Part shown: positions 42,186 to 50,788 of the stretch, one piece after another
Position numbering within the stretch: position 1 is the stretch's first letter
Layout of the letters: every line of letters begins with the position of its first letter
DNA from: Candidatus Melainabacteria bacterium
GTDB lineage: Bacteria; Cyanobacteriota; Vampirovibrionia; Obscuribacterales; Obscuribacteraceae
Length of the DNA stretch: 64,000 nt
Assembly: GCA_003242885.1 (NCBI GenBank)
Contig: QKMZ01000006.1
Coordinates: 62,001 to 126,000 of the forward strand
Direction of reading: 5' to 3'
Position numbers and translations under genes: made by a program
The notes under the pieces: model-generated
What the model saw: the letters and a program-made list of their open reading frames with translations, nothing else
The model's database searches: none
Told to the model about the DNA's origin: nothing

Positions 42186-43148
42186 TCAGACTACGAACAT
42201 GTCTTCTTCCGCCCATGCCGGTGCGGCAGCTTTAGCAGAAGCTGTCAGCTTGATGTAGCGCATTTTTTCCATGCCTGGCGGCATTTCCTTCGGTACGCCC
42301 ATCACAGTCTGTGTTTTAAATACGGTCCCTGGTGCCAGGTCGAAGAATGGAAATTCCGGCTCTGTGCAACCGAGGCACGGCATGCCAGCGCGAGTCTTCG
42401 ATGATTGGCGATTCCAGAGAATGCGATTGCAGGGTGAATGCGTCATCGGACCTCGGCAACCCAGATCGTAGAAAAGGCAGCCATTGCGTTGCCCAAACTC
42501 GGTTGTGGAAACTTTGTAGGCAAAATGCATATTGCGTGTGCAGCCAGTCTGCGTGAAGCTCTGGAAAAAGGTTTTCGGTCGCTGAAATTGATCGAGAGTT
42601 AGATCACCTGCTCTGCCTGTAGCAACTGCTACAAGAATTTGAGTGACCCAATCTGGATGGCAGGGGCAGCCCGGAATATTGATCACTGGCAGGCCTGCCT
42701 TACTCACAAACTCTTTGCCTAAGAAGCCGCCATGCTGACGTTTTAGAAATTGCAGACCCTGGGACTCACTGGGATTTGGAGCCATTGCGGGTATCCCGCC
42801 CCACGTCGCACAGTCGCCTATTGCCACTACGAAATCAGCAACTGCGCTCAATTCTTTGACCCAATCTTTCATTGGGCGTCCTGCAAATCTGTTCCAGTGT
42901 CCCGTTCCATTCGGAGCATTGACGACAGTGCCCTCAAAGACAAAAATGTCCAATTTGATTTTTCCGCTGATGCAATCTTCAAGCAGCGTCTTCAAATTCT
43001 GTCCCAGTTCAACGCCGAGCGATGGATGCCAGAGGATATTGATGCCGAAATCAGTTACCAGATCGCAGGCGCTGGGCTCCTCTGCATTAAGAAAGGACAT
43101 GGTGTTTCCAGAGCAAGCTCCACCCTGCAACCAAAGCAGATTTGCCAT
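42186..43148 (-). CDS. hhyS: [NiFe]-hydrogenase small subunit, group 1h
   Basis: A 320-residue iron-sulfur subunit with no Tat signal peptide, so the enzyme is cytoplasmic. The proximal cluster motif, CxGC in most hydrogenases, is CSGN here (Cys12, Asn15), as in group 1h enzymes, where an Asp completes the cluster. GDCATWGG and IPGCPCHP supply further cluster Cys residues. The C-terminal half (TGCTRN, GCLFYDLGCRGP, PCNRILW, PCLGCTEPEFPF) holds the medial and distal clusters. The ATG at 43148 follows AGGA eight bases upstream. It is the first gene of the minus-strand operon. Confidence 0.94.
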   Translation of the reverse strand: MANLLWLQGGACSGNTMSFLNAEEPSACDLVTDFGINILWHPSLGVELGQNLKTLLEDCISGKIKLDIFVFEGTVVNAPNGTGHWNRFAGRPMKDWVKELSAVADFVVAIGDCATWGGIPAMAPNPSESQGLQFLKRQHGGFLGKEFVSKAGLPVINIPGCPCHPDWVTQILVAVATGRAGDLTLDQFQRPKTFFQSFTQTGCTRNMHFAYKVSTTEFGQRNGCLFYDLGCRGPMTHSPCNRILWNRQSSKTRAGMPCLGCTEPEFPFFDLAPGTVFKTQTVMGVPKEMPPGMEKMRYIKLTASAKAAAPAWAEEDMFVV

Positions 43149-43189
43149 GCGAATTTCCTCAGGTGTTGGGAAGTCTCTTAACTCTCACC

Positions 43190-43217
43190 ATTATAGCTAA
43201 GACAACCCTTGTGCGAA
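43190..43217 (-). promoter_or_regulatory. Candidate sigma-70-type promoter for hhyS
   Basis: On the minus strand TTCGCA (43217-43212) is followed after 16 bases by a perfect TATAAT (43195-43190), about 42 bases upstream of the hhyS start. The -10 box is strong, the -35 box matches only four of six positions. Confidence 0.45.
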
Positions 43218-43303
43218 TTGTCTGCCAGCACAAAAGGATGGAGAATAGATGTATCCATTTGGCAGCAGTTTTATTTCTAATTTCGGATATTTACCTCCTC
43301 AAT

Positions 43304-44308
43304 ATGACTTCACTACAGACCCAGCAATACGAACAAGCTCTGCAAGTCCTGGAAAACGGAGACTACAGTCGCCTTGAGAAGATCGAGTTATTGATGCAAA
43401 TGGCAATGGGCTTACAGCAGCGACCAAAGAATGCCAAACAACTATTCGATGCCATTGACTTATATGATCGTGCACTTGCACTTTGTTTGGAAATGGATGA
43501 TCTTTTGTCGGCCCGATTGCATGCTCGAAAAGCTACCGCGTTGCATATGATTCCTTCTGAGGATGCTGAATATCTGTTGTCCGCGCAGAGAGAATTGGAG
43601 TCCGCTTTGCCGGTGATTGAAGCGGCGCAGAAATCAGACCAAGCAGCGTCCATCGAAGAAGTTGCAGAAATCGAGATGAATCTCGGTCTTGTTATTCAGA
43701 CCCTGGCGTCATTTCATAAAGCCAAAATTGCCGATGCCGTCTTCTGGTACCAGCGAGCCTTGCGAGTCTTCACCAAAACATCTTATCCGACCGAATTTTC
43801 GATACTGCACAACAATTTGGCCACCGCTTATCTTTCGATTCCCATGTCGGATGAACGCGGCAAAATGAGAGAAGCGCTGGCTGTGCAGTCATTCGAAGCA
43901 GCGCTTGAAGTAGTAACTTTAGAAGAAAATCCTACTGAATATGCAATGCTCCAGAACAATCTAGGCAATGCGCTTCAATACGCTTCCTCCAGTCATGCCG
44001 TAGAGAATAATCTGCGCGCGCTGGAAGCTTATGACGCGGCGCTGAAGGTGCGCGATGCTAGAGTTTCACCCGTGGCATACGCCAATACAATTTCGAACAA
44101 GGCTAATTGTCTGCTTAACCTGCCGGATGACCCGGAACATCCCGAGCAAGGTAATCAAAAACGCATGAATGAAGCTTTGAAGCTGTACCGAGAGGCGCAC
44201 AAAATCTTTGCTCAGTCTGATGAGTCAGGCAAAGCTGAGGTTATTGCGCAGATACTGGATGATTTGGAAAATGAAATGAATAAGGAGCAAAAAACAGAAG
44301 TCAGCTAA
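43304..44308 (+). CDS. TPR protein of the hydrogenase cluster
   Basis: A 334-residue soluble protein built of TPR-like helix pairs (for example QLFDAIDLYDRALALC, ADAVFWYQRALRVF, ALAVQSFEAALEV, ALEAYDAALKVRD). Actinobacterial-type hydrogenase operons usually contain one such TPR protein, thought to help assembly or partner contact. It heads the plus-strand half of the island, divergent from hhyS with 155 bases between. The ATG at 43304 is chosen; starts at 43142 or 43238 would add residues that overlap or approach the hhyS promoter. Confidence 0.8.
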   Translation: MTSLQTQQYEQALQVLENGDYSRLEKIELLMQMAMGLQQRPKNAKQLFDAIDLYDRALALCLEMDDLLSARLHARKATALHMIPSEDAEYLLSAQRELESALPVIEAAQKSDQAASIEEVAEIEMNLGLVIQTLASFHKAKIADAVFWYQRALRVFTKTSYPTEFSILHNNLATAYLSIPMSDERGKMREALAVQSFEAALEVVTLEENPTEYAMLQNNLGNALQYASSSHAVENNLRALEAYDAALKVRDARVSPVAYANTISNKANCLLNLPDDPEHPEQGNQKRMNEALKLYREAHKIFAQSDESGKAEVIAQILDDLENEMNKEQKTEVS

Positions 44309-44388
44309 GTGATTTATTGTCTGGACGGAGCCAGTCAAGTTTGAGGAACGGATGATTTCCAGATAAGACTCAAGCGAAGGAGAGCAAG

Positions 44389-44619
44389 ATGGAAACTATA
44401 TTGCAGCAAATGATCAATGGTGATATCAACCAGATGACTACTATCGGCTTTGCTCTGGTGGCAGCATTCGTTGGAGCTGCCAGTGGATGTATCGGCGCTG
44501 AGATGGTAGGTGGCAAGTTTTTGGGCAAGGAGCTTGTGATGATGATGGGTGCACCATTCGGTGCGATGGCCTCAGTGCCGGGTGTCTTGATCGGCTTATT
44601 AATCCTGGGACTGAAGTGA
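44389..44619 (+). CDS. Small Gly/Ala-rich membrane protein in hydrogenase operon
   Basis: A 76-residue protein with two hydrophobic helices (about 18-42 and 50-75) rich in Gly, Ala and Met, including GAASGCIGAEMVGG between them. A strong AAGGAG ribosome-binding site precedes the ATG. I do not recognise a family. It lies between the TPR and NifU-Rieske genes, ten bases before a second small membrane protein, so the pair may anchor the soluble hydrogenase to the membrane or pass electrons to quinone. That role is inferred from position only. Confidence 0.75.
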   Translation: METILQQMINGDINQMTTIGFALVAAFVGAASGCIGAEMVGGKFLGKELVMMMGAPFGAMASVPGVLIGLLILGLK

Positions 44620-44629
44620 GGAAAAGGCA

Positions 44630-44860
44630 ATGTTCGATCTTGATTTGTTGAAGGACACAATTGGTCTGCTACTCAAGGGAAAGTTGTTTCGCAATAACGA
44701 CTTTTTCCTTCGTCAAGCATTCTTCGGTATCGTTATTTCCGCGGTTTTACTTGTGATTTTGGTTAAGTTGGGAGTGGGTTTGTTTGCCTCGGTATTTGTT
44801 GCCAGCTGCGTGGGCGGAGTACTTCAGCCCCGCTTGCTCAAGAACCTGAAATTTCACTAG
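44630..44860 (+). CDS. Second small membrane protein in hydrogenase operon
   Basis: A 76-residue protein. An amphipathic N-terminus (MFDLDLLKDTIGLLLKGKLF) is followed by two hydrophobic helices (about 30-48 and 50-66) and a basic tail LLKNLKFH. An AGGAAAAGG ribosome-binding site precedes the ATG. No family is recognised. It starts ten bases after the first small membrane protein and ends eight bases before the NifU-Rieske gene, so the three are almost certainly translated from one message. Confidence 0.75.
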   Translation: MFDLDLLKDTIGLLLKGKLFRNNDFFLRQAFFGIVISAVLLVILVKLGVGLFASVFVASCVGGVLQPRLLKNLKFH

Positions 44861-44868
44861 GAGCCTTT

Positions 44869-45732
44869 GTGCAACGGGACACGAACGCCGGTTTTGTATC
44901 TCTTGAGAAAGAGCTCAAAGACATTGAGCTACTCGAGCAGATCATCGCCGGCTGGGAAAACGAACAGAAGAACACCGTCGAAGCGCTGAGGCACAGCGTA
45001 GACCGGCTGAGTAAAGAAGCGCTTTCCAGAATCATCAAAAAGATGAAGGAAGATCCCGTCACCCTTGGAGCTTTGAAGGAAGTTTTGGGCGACGAGGTCG
45101 TGTATGCAGTTTTGCGTTATCACCAACTGGTAAAACCATCGCTGCAAGAAAGAGTAGAGTTGGCACTTTCTACGGTGCGTCCCATGCTGGCGACACATGG
45201 TGGCAATGTAGAACTTGTGGAAATAGAAGCTCCATCCACGGCGATCATACGCCTTCTTGGTGCCTGCAGTGGCTGCCCGGCTTCCGAGCTGACGCTCAGC
45301 GAAGGAGTAGAAAAGGCGATTAGGGAGTATTGTCCGGAGATTCAGGAAATAAGGAAAGCACCCGCGATTTGCTCGAACGAATCTGTTGCCGTCAATTTCA
45401 TCAGCCCCTTTGCACGCTCGGAGTCTGTCGGATGGGTATTTGCGGCGCAACTAGACGATGTTCCGGAAAATCGGATTAAGACTGTGGATGTGTCCGGTCA
45501 ATCAGTCATTCTGGTGAGGAGCGCCGGTCGAGTGATGTGTTATCAAAATGCTTGCGCGCATCTGGGAATGCCTCTGGACATGGGACAGATTGAAAATGGA
45601 GTACTCACTTGTCCTCATCACGGTTTTAAGTATGCACTGGACTCGGGTGAGTGTTTGACGGCACCAGTGGTGCAGTTGCAAACACATGCAGTCAGAATAA
45701 CCAATGACCGGGTGGAAGTTCGAATTGAGTGA
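44869..45732 (+). CDS. NifU C-terminal domain fused to Rieske [2Fe-2S] domain
   Basis: A 287-residue protein in three parts. A helical N-terminal region (1-85) is followed by a NifU-like domain with CSGCPASELTLSEGVEKA near residue 130, the CxxC of which binds an iron-sulfur cluster. A C-terminal Rieske domain (about 195-285) has CAHLGMPLD and CPHHGFKY, the CxH...CxxH ligands. Such fusions are typical of group 1h and 2a hydrogenase operons and are likely electron acceptors or cluster-transfer factors. The start is a GTG eight bases after the upstream gene. Confidence 0.88.
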   Translation: MQRDTNAGFVSLEKELKDIELLEQIIAGWENEQKNTVEALRHSVDRLSKEALSRIIKKMKEDPVTLGALKEVLGDEVVYAVLRYHQLVKPSLQERVELALSTVRPMLATHGGNVELVEIEAPSTAIIRLLGACSGCPASELTLSEGVEKAIREYCPEIQEIRKAPAICSNESVAVNFISPFARSESVGWVFAAQLDDVPENRIKTVDVSGQSVILVRSAGRVMCYQNACAHLGMPLDMGQIENGVLTCPHHGFKYALDSGECLTAPVVQLQTHAVRITNDRVEVRIE

Positions 45733-46930
45733 CGATAATCGCATCATCAAGATTTCACCTAAGCAGGCACTTTACACTGGAGATGCCACAGATCCAGAAG
45801 CCCTGGAAATTTTTGATAGCAACCCGCATGTTTTTCTTGTCGGCGAGCGCACCAGCGATGTTCCCGGGCGGTCCGTCGTACCCTCTGCAAGTTCATGTTT
45901 TGGTCCTCGCGGAGTGCTGTTGCATGATAATCAGAGCGTTTGGGTTTGCGATACCGGGCACCATCGCCTCATGGGATGGAGCAGACTGCCGTGCGAAGAC
46001 GGAGTTGGGGCGGACATTCTCATTGGGCAGAAGGACTTTGCGCAAGAAGGACGCAATGGCAGAGAAAATATCAGCGGCGCCAGCCTTAACGTCCCGACGG
46101 GCATTTGCCAGATGGGTGATGGGCTGGCTGTAGCAGATGCCTGGAATCATCGAGTTTTAATCTGGTTGAACACGCCGCGAGAGAAAAATACGCCAGCCGA
46201 TATTGTTTTAGGACAGAAAGACTTTGTCTGCGGCGAGTCCAATAGAGGCGACCAGCGTCCAGGTGCTCAGACGCTCCACTGGCCTTATGGAGTCGCCTTC
46301 ATCGATAATAAACTGCTTGTGGCGGATACGGGCAATCGGCGAGTGCTTTGCTGGTATGGAATTCCCAGCGAGAATGGGCAACCCTGTGACCTGGTGCTCG
46401 GTCAGACGGAATCTGGTTGCCGAGACGAGAATGCCGGTCACGAGACCGATGCAATGAGCATGCGATGGCCTCATTCTATGGTCATGTGGCGAGGGCATCT
46501 GTGTATTTGTGATGCTGGAAACAATCGCATAATGATATGGAAAAGGTTTCCAGCAGAAAGTGGTCAACCTTGTGATTTTGTCTTGGGTCAGAAGACGTCT
46601 CAAAATGTCGATCACAATCAAGCACTGTATTATCCCAGAGCCTATACTCTCAACATGCCGTACGGTGCCACCGTCAGTGGTGACTGGCTGTTGGTAGCCG
46701 ATACGGCCAATTCACGCATTATTGGATACCATCCAAGCAATATAAGTGATGGGGCATCAGCTACGGCACTGTTCGGGCAACCACGCTTCATAGATAAAGG
46801 AGACAATCGCTGGCACTCCGCGGCGCCGGACAGTCTGTGCTGGCCGTACGCGGTGCATGCTAACGGAGATATAGTCTCAATCGCCGACTCCGGAAATAAT
46901 CGTGTTTCTATCTGGAAGTGCAAATTGTGA
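45704..46930 (+). CDS. NHL-repeat beta-propeller protein of the hydrogenase cluster
   Basis: A 408-residue protein with repeated NHL-type blades: VCDTGHHRLMGW, VADAWNHRVLIW, VADTGNRRVLCW, ICDAGNNRIMIW, VADTANSRIIGY and IADSGNNRVSIW, which suggests a six-bladed propeller. Between the blades ADILIGQKDF-type segments recur. There is no signal peptide. NHL proteins accompany actinobacterial-type hydrogenases, with an unknown but probably scaffold-type role. The ATG at 45704 overlaps the previous gene by 29 bases; a TTG at 45725 is an alternative. Confidence 0.85.
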   Translation: MTGWKFELSDDNRIIKISPKQALYTGDATDPEALEIFDSNPHVFLVGERTSDVPGRSVVPSASSCFGPRGVLLHDNQSVWVCDTGHHRLMGWSRLPCEDGVGADILIGQKDFAQEGRNGRENISGASLNVPTGICQMGDGLAVADAWNHRVLIWLNTPREKNTPADIVLGQKDFVCGESNRGDQRPGAQTLHWPYGVAFIDNKLLVADTGNRRVLCWYGIPSENGQPCDLVLGQTESGCRDENAGHETDAMSMRWPHSMVMWRGHLCICDAGNNRIMIWKRFPAESGQPCDFVLGQKTSQNVDHNQALYYPRAYTLNMPYGATVSGDWLLVADTANSRIIGYHPSNISDGASATALFGQPRFIDKGDNRWHSAAPDSLCWPYAVHANGDIVSIADSGNNRVSIWKCKL

Positions 46931-49332
46931 TGGAGAAAATACCTTCTACAAAAAGTATTGGACGCCTTATTCGAGTGAAGGGCTCGGTTCAAGGCGTGGG
47001 TTTCCGCCCCAACGTTTATCGCATCGCAAGAGAGATGGGAATCAGAGGGACGGTATTTAATGATGCATCCGGTGTGCTCATACGTGCCTTTGCCGATGAG
47101 GATGAAATCGCCAAATTCATCGAGCGTATTTTAAGCGAATGCCCTCCCCTGGCCAGAGTAGAATCCTGTGAGCAGCAGGCTTTATTTGACGATTGTGCTC
47201 CTGATGGTTTTTCAATCAGCGTAAGCGAAGGCGGAATAAACAACACTTCAGTTGTTCCTGATGCCGCCACCTGTGCAGACTGCCTGGAAGATACATTCAG
47301 TCCTTTCAACAGGCGTTATCGATATCCATTCACCAATTGCACCCATTGCGGTCCGCGTCTGTCGATCATCAAAGCAATTCCGTATGACAGAGCCAACACC
47401 AGTATGCAATCGTTTTCGCTTTGTGTTGATTGCCGGAATGAGTACGATGATCCAGACGACAGAAGATTTCATGCTCAGCCAAATGCCTGCTATCGGTGCG
47501 GCCCAAAGGCTGAGTTGAGAAGACTTGATCATCACCTGGTCAACACCGAATCATTTACGCAGTTAGATGATGTAGATGCGGCGGCCGGGCTGATTTTGAA
47601 AGGAGAAATTGTTGCGGTTAAAGGCCTGGGTGGTTTTCACCTTGCATGCGATGCGTACAACGATCTGACTGTGCGCAGGTTGCGCGAAGCAAAGCGCCGA
47701 TTTGATAAGCCATTTGCGGTTATGGCTGCGAATCTGCAGATTATAGAAAAACATTGTCAGCTGGACAGTAACAGCATCGGGTTATTAACCAGCAGGGCAG
47801 CTCCAATTGTGATACTGGACGTTCACGATATGGATGGTCTTTCTCCACATCTGGCTCCGGGGCAGAAGACTATCGGCTTCATGTTGCCGTATACTCCGTT
47901 GCATCATTTGCTCATGCGCCGGATAAAGCGAGCGATTGTGCTTACTTCCGGAAATCTTTCTGATGAACCTCAATGCATAGACAATGAGGAAGCTCGCACC
48001 AGGCTGGCTACAATTGCAGATTTTATGCTTTGCCACAATCGCGATATCGTCAACCGCGTAGATGACTCTGTCGTCTCATCTTTGAATGGACGAACGATTT
48101 TCTATCGCCGTTCGCGTGGTTATGCGCCAGAGCCGATCGCTCTTCCCTCCGGATTCGAAAATTCGCCGCCCATTCTTGCCATGGGGGCAGAGCTCAAAAA
48201 CACGTTTTGCCTTTTGCAAAATGGTCGCGCAACTGTTTCACAACACATGGGAGACTTGAGCGAATGCCGGACATTCGAAGACTACAAAAGAAGTATCTCC
48301 TTGTATCGCCAGATTTTTGAAAGCAAACCAGTTTGTATTGCGGTAGATCGACATCCTGAATATCTCTCGACAAAGTTTGGGCGAGAAATGGCAATTGAGG
48401 ATGGCATAGAGGTTGAAGAGATCACCCATCATCACGCTCACATAGCATCGTGTATGGTCGAAAACGAAATACCCCTTGATGGAGAGCCTGTTCTTGGGGT
48501 TGCTCTGGATGGACTGGGCTATGGAGATGATGGAACATTGTGGGGTGGTGAGTTTTTGCTGTGCCGATACCATGAGTACCGTCGTCTGGCAACATTCAAG
48601 CCTGTGGCAATGCTGGGCGGGACCAGAGCTATTCTCGAGCCATGGCGCAGCACCTACGCGCATTTAATGGCGGAAATCGGCTGGAACAGGCTGAAACTCG
48701 ACTATGACGGACTGGAATTGCTTGATTACTTCGAATCGAAGTCTTTGAAGCAATTCGATCAGATGTTAAAAAACGATATTTATGCCCCCCGGGCGTCTTC
48801 TTGTGGGCGTCTATTCGATGCAGTCGCTGCCGCAGTTGGAATAAGAAGAGATTCGATTACATATGAGGGACAGGCAGCCATCGAACTCGAGAGCATTGTT
48901 GATAAGGAAGAATTGCTCAAGGACGATGAATTCCTTGTCTATCCTTTTACGATTCCCAGGCTGAAAAGCACAGGCATGCCTTACGTCGAGCCTATTGGAA
49001 TGTGGCAAGCTTTGCTTGGGGATTTAATTTGCTCGACCAGTCCTGGAGTAATCGCGGCTAGATTTCATAAGGGATTGGCTAAAGTCATTGTTTCGATGGT
49101 TGGCAAGTTAGCCGAAAATGAAGACAGTGCGCATTTTTCGACCGTAGCATTGTGCGGTGGGGTATTTCAAAACAAAATTCTCTTGCAACTAACCAGCGTA
49201 CAATTAGATAAGCGTGGTTTTAAAGTTGTCACGCCCAGACAGATGCCCGCCAACGATGCTGGAATATCCCTTGGACAAGTGGCGGTGTGCGCTGCAAGAA
49301 GACTTAAGGAGGCGAGCCGGACATGTGTCTAG
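46930..49332 (+). CDS. hypF: HypF, carbamoyltransferase for hydrogenase cyanide ligand synthesis
   Basis: An 800-residue HypF. The acylphosphatase domain (IRVKGSVQGVGFRPNVYRIA) is followed by two zinc fingers (CADC, CTHC, CVDC, CYRC), a YrdC-like domain (about 200-380) and a C-terminal Kae1-like domain with THHHAHIAS and GVALDGLGYGDDGTLWGGE. It makes carbamoyl-adenylate and transfers the carbamoyl group to HypE. The ATG at 46930 shares one base with the previous stop; a start at 46918 is possible. Confidence 0.95.
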   Translation: MEKIPSTKSIGRLIRVKGSVQGVGFRPNVYRIAREMGIRGTVFNDASGVLIRAFADEDEIAKFIERILSECPPLARVESCEQQALFDDCAPDGFSISVSEGGINNTSVVPDAATCADCLEDTFSPFNRRYRYPFTNCTHCGPRLSIIKAIPYDRANTSMQSFSLCVDCRNEYDDPDDRRFHAQPNACYRCGPKAELRRLDHHLVNTESFTQLDDVDAAAGLILKGEIVAVKGLGGFHLACDAYNDLTVRRLREAKRRFDKPFAVMAANLQIIEKHCQLDSNSIGLLTSRAAPIVILDVHDMDGLSPHLAPGQKTIGFMLPYTPLHHLLMRRIKRAIVLTSGNLSDEPQCIDNEEARTRLATIADFMLCHNRDIVNRVDDSVVSSLNGRTIFYRRSRGYAPEPIALPSGFENSPPILAMGAELKNTFCLLQNGRATVSQHMGDLSECRTFEDYKRSISLYRQIFESKPVCIAVDRHPEYLSTKFGREMAIEDGIEVEEITHHHAHIASCMVENEIPLDGEPVLGVALDGLGYGDDGTLWGGEFLLCRYHEYRRLATFKPVAMLGGTRAILEPWRSTYAHLMAEIGWNRLKLDYDGLELLDYFESKSLKQFDQMLKNDIYAPRASSCGRLFDAVAAAVGIRRDSITYEGQAAIELESIVDKEELLKDDEFLVYPFTIPRLKSTGMPYVEPIGMWQALLGDLICSTSPGVIAARFHKGLAKVIVSMVGKLAENEDSAHFSTVALCGGVFQNKILLQLTSVQLDKRGFKVVTPRQMPANDAGISLGQVAVCAARRLKEASRTCV

Positions 49333-49601
49333 GAATACCTGGTCAAATCATCGAAATAATCGATGAGGAGAAGAAGATCGCCAAAGTTGATGTCTCAGGA
49401 GTGAGGCGCTCAATTAACATCGCTTGCATCGTCGATGAAGAGCATCCTTGTTTGAGCTGCGTAGGAGACTGGGTCCTGATACATGTGGGTTTTGCAATGG
49501 GGCGAATCGATGCTGAGGAAGCGGCAAAGACGATGGCACTTTTGCAGGAGCTTGAAGAAGCTCAAAAAGAGATGGAAGCAATGAGCCGTCCCCCGTCGTG
49601 A
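49323..49601 (+). CDS. hypC: HypC, hydrogenase assembly chaperone
   Basis: A 92-residue HypC/HybG-type chaperone. It begins MCLGIPG, so the essential Cys2 is present, followed by the small beta-barrel. It carries the Fe(CN)2CO unit with HypD and delivers it to the large subunit. The C-terminal 20 residues are an extra acidic helix. The start overlaps hypF by ten bases. Confidence 0.95.
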   Translation: MCLGIPGQIIEIIDEEKKIAKVDVSGVRRSINIACIVDEEHPCLSCVGDWVLIHVGFAMGRIDAEEAAKTMALLQELEEAQKEMEAMSRPPS

Positions 49602-49627
49602 CAATGCTTTTTTGAAGGTTTGCAGAT

Positions 49628-50788
49628 ATGAAATATGTGGATGAATTTAGAGATCCGGAAAAGGCGAAGAGTCTTTTTTGCGAGATCGAGAAAATATCCA
49701 AGGGAGTAAGAGAGAAGCTCGGAAGGCAGATCCAGCTTATGGAATTTTGTGGCGGTCACACTCATGCCATTTTTCGTTTTGGCATTGAGCAATTACTCTC
49801 AAAAGACATAGAACTTGTCCATGGACCCGGCTGTCCGGTCTGCGTATTGCCGATGGGACGGGTAGACGACTGTGTGGCGCTTGCTGAGAGAAGCGATGTT
49901 ATATTCACCACTTTTGGTGACGCGATGAGAGTGCCTGGATCAAAGAAAAATTTGTTGCAGTGCAAAGCGGAAGGTGCCGACATTCGCATGGTTTATTCTC
50001 CTCTTGACGCCTTGGAATTGGCCAAACGTTATCCTGAGAAAGAAGTGATTTTCTTTGCACTTGGTTTTGAAACCACTATGCCGAGCACTGCTCTGACAGT
50101 CTTGCAGGCAGAGGCAGATGGGGTGACCAACTTCTCTCTGTTTTGCAATCACATCACCACTGTTCCAATTCTGGAGTCGCTCCTAGACTCCGAGAATTTG
50201 TGCATCGACGGATTTATTGCGCCAGGACACGTAAGCATGGTGGTGGGAGAAGGTCCGTTCGAGCACATCTCCTCGAAGTACAAAAAGCCCATTGTAATTT
50301 CCGGTTTTGAGCCACTGGACATCCTGCAGTCTATTTACATGGCGCTAGCGCAGTTAGAATCCGGACGCGCTCAGATGGAAGATCAGTATTCGCGGGTGGT
50401 GCCCAAAGATGGCAATGCACCCGGTCTTAATGCTATGCAACGGGTGTTCGAACTGAGAGACTACAGTGATTGGCGCGGGCTTGGCACAGTCGACAAGTCA
50501 GGAGTGCAGGTGACCAACGAATTTGCACGCTTCGATGCTGAACGTAAGTTTCCAGTCGCCAATGTAAAGATTGAAGATCCCAGTGAATGCCAGTGCGGCG
50601 ACGTTCTTAAAGGAAAGATCAAACCCTGGCAGTGCAAGGTTTTTAGCAGCAAATGCACGCCGGAAAATCCGCTTGGTGCGCTTATGGTTTCCTCTGAAGG
50701 AGCATGCGCCGCTTATTATAATTTCGGCAACATGAATGAGTTACAAGAACTGAGAAAGAGCACTGAAATTGCGGATGTCACTAAATGA
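49628..50788 (+). CDS. hypD: HypD, Fe(CN)2CO scaffold protein
   Basis: A 386-residue HypD. MEFCGGHTHAIFRFG and VHGPGCPVCVLP carry the conserved Cys residues of the iron site, and a C-terminal set of cysteines (CQCGDVLKGKIKPWQCKVF with a later EGACAAYY) binds the [4Fe-4S] cluster. With HypC it assembles the iron-cyanide-CO centre. It starts 26 bases after hypC and overlaps hypE by four bases. Confidence 0.95.
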   Translation: MKYVDEFRDPEKAKSLFCEIEKISKGVREKLGRQIQLMEFCGGHTHAIFRFGIEQLLSKDIELVHGPGCPVCVLPMGRVDDCVALAERSDVIFTTFGDAMRVPGSKKNLLQCKAEGADIRMVYSPLDALELAKRYPEKEVIFFALGFETTMPSTALTVLQAEADGVTNFSLFCNHITTVPILESLLDSENLCIDGFIAPGHVSMVVGEGPFEHISSKYKKPIVISGFEPLDILQSIYMALAQLESGRAQMEDQYSRVVPKDGNAPGLNAMQRVFELRDYSDWRGLGTVDKSGVQVTNEFARFDAERKFPVANVKIEDPSECQCGDVLKGKIKPWQCKVFSSKCTPENPLGALMVSSEGACAAYYNFGNMNELQELRKSTEIADVTK

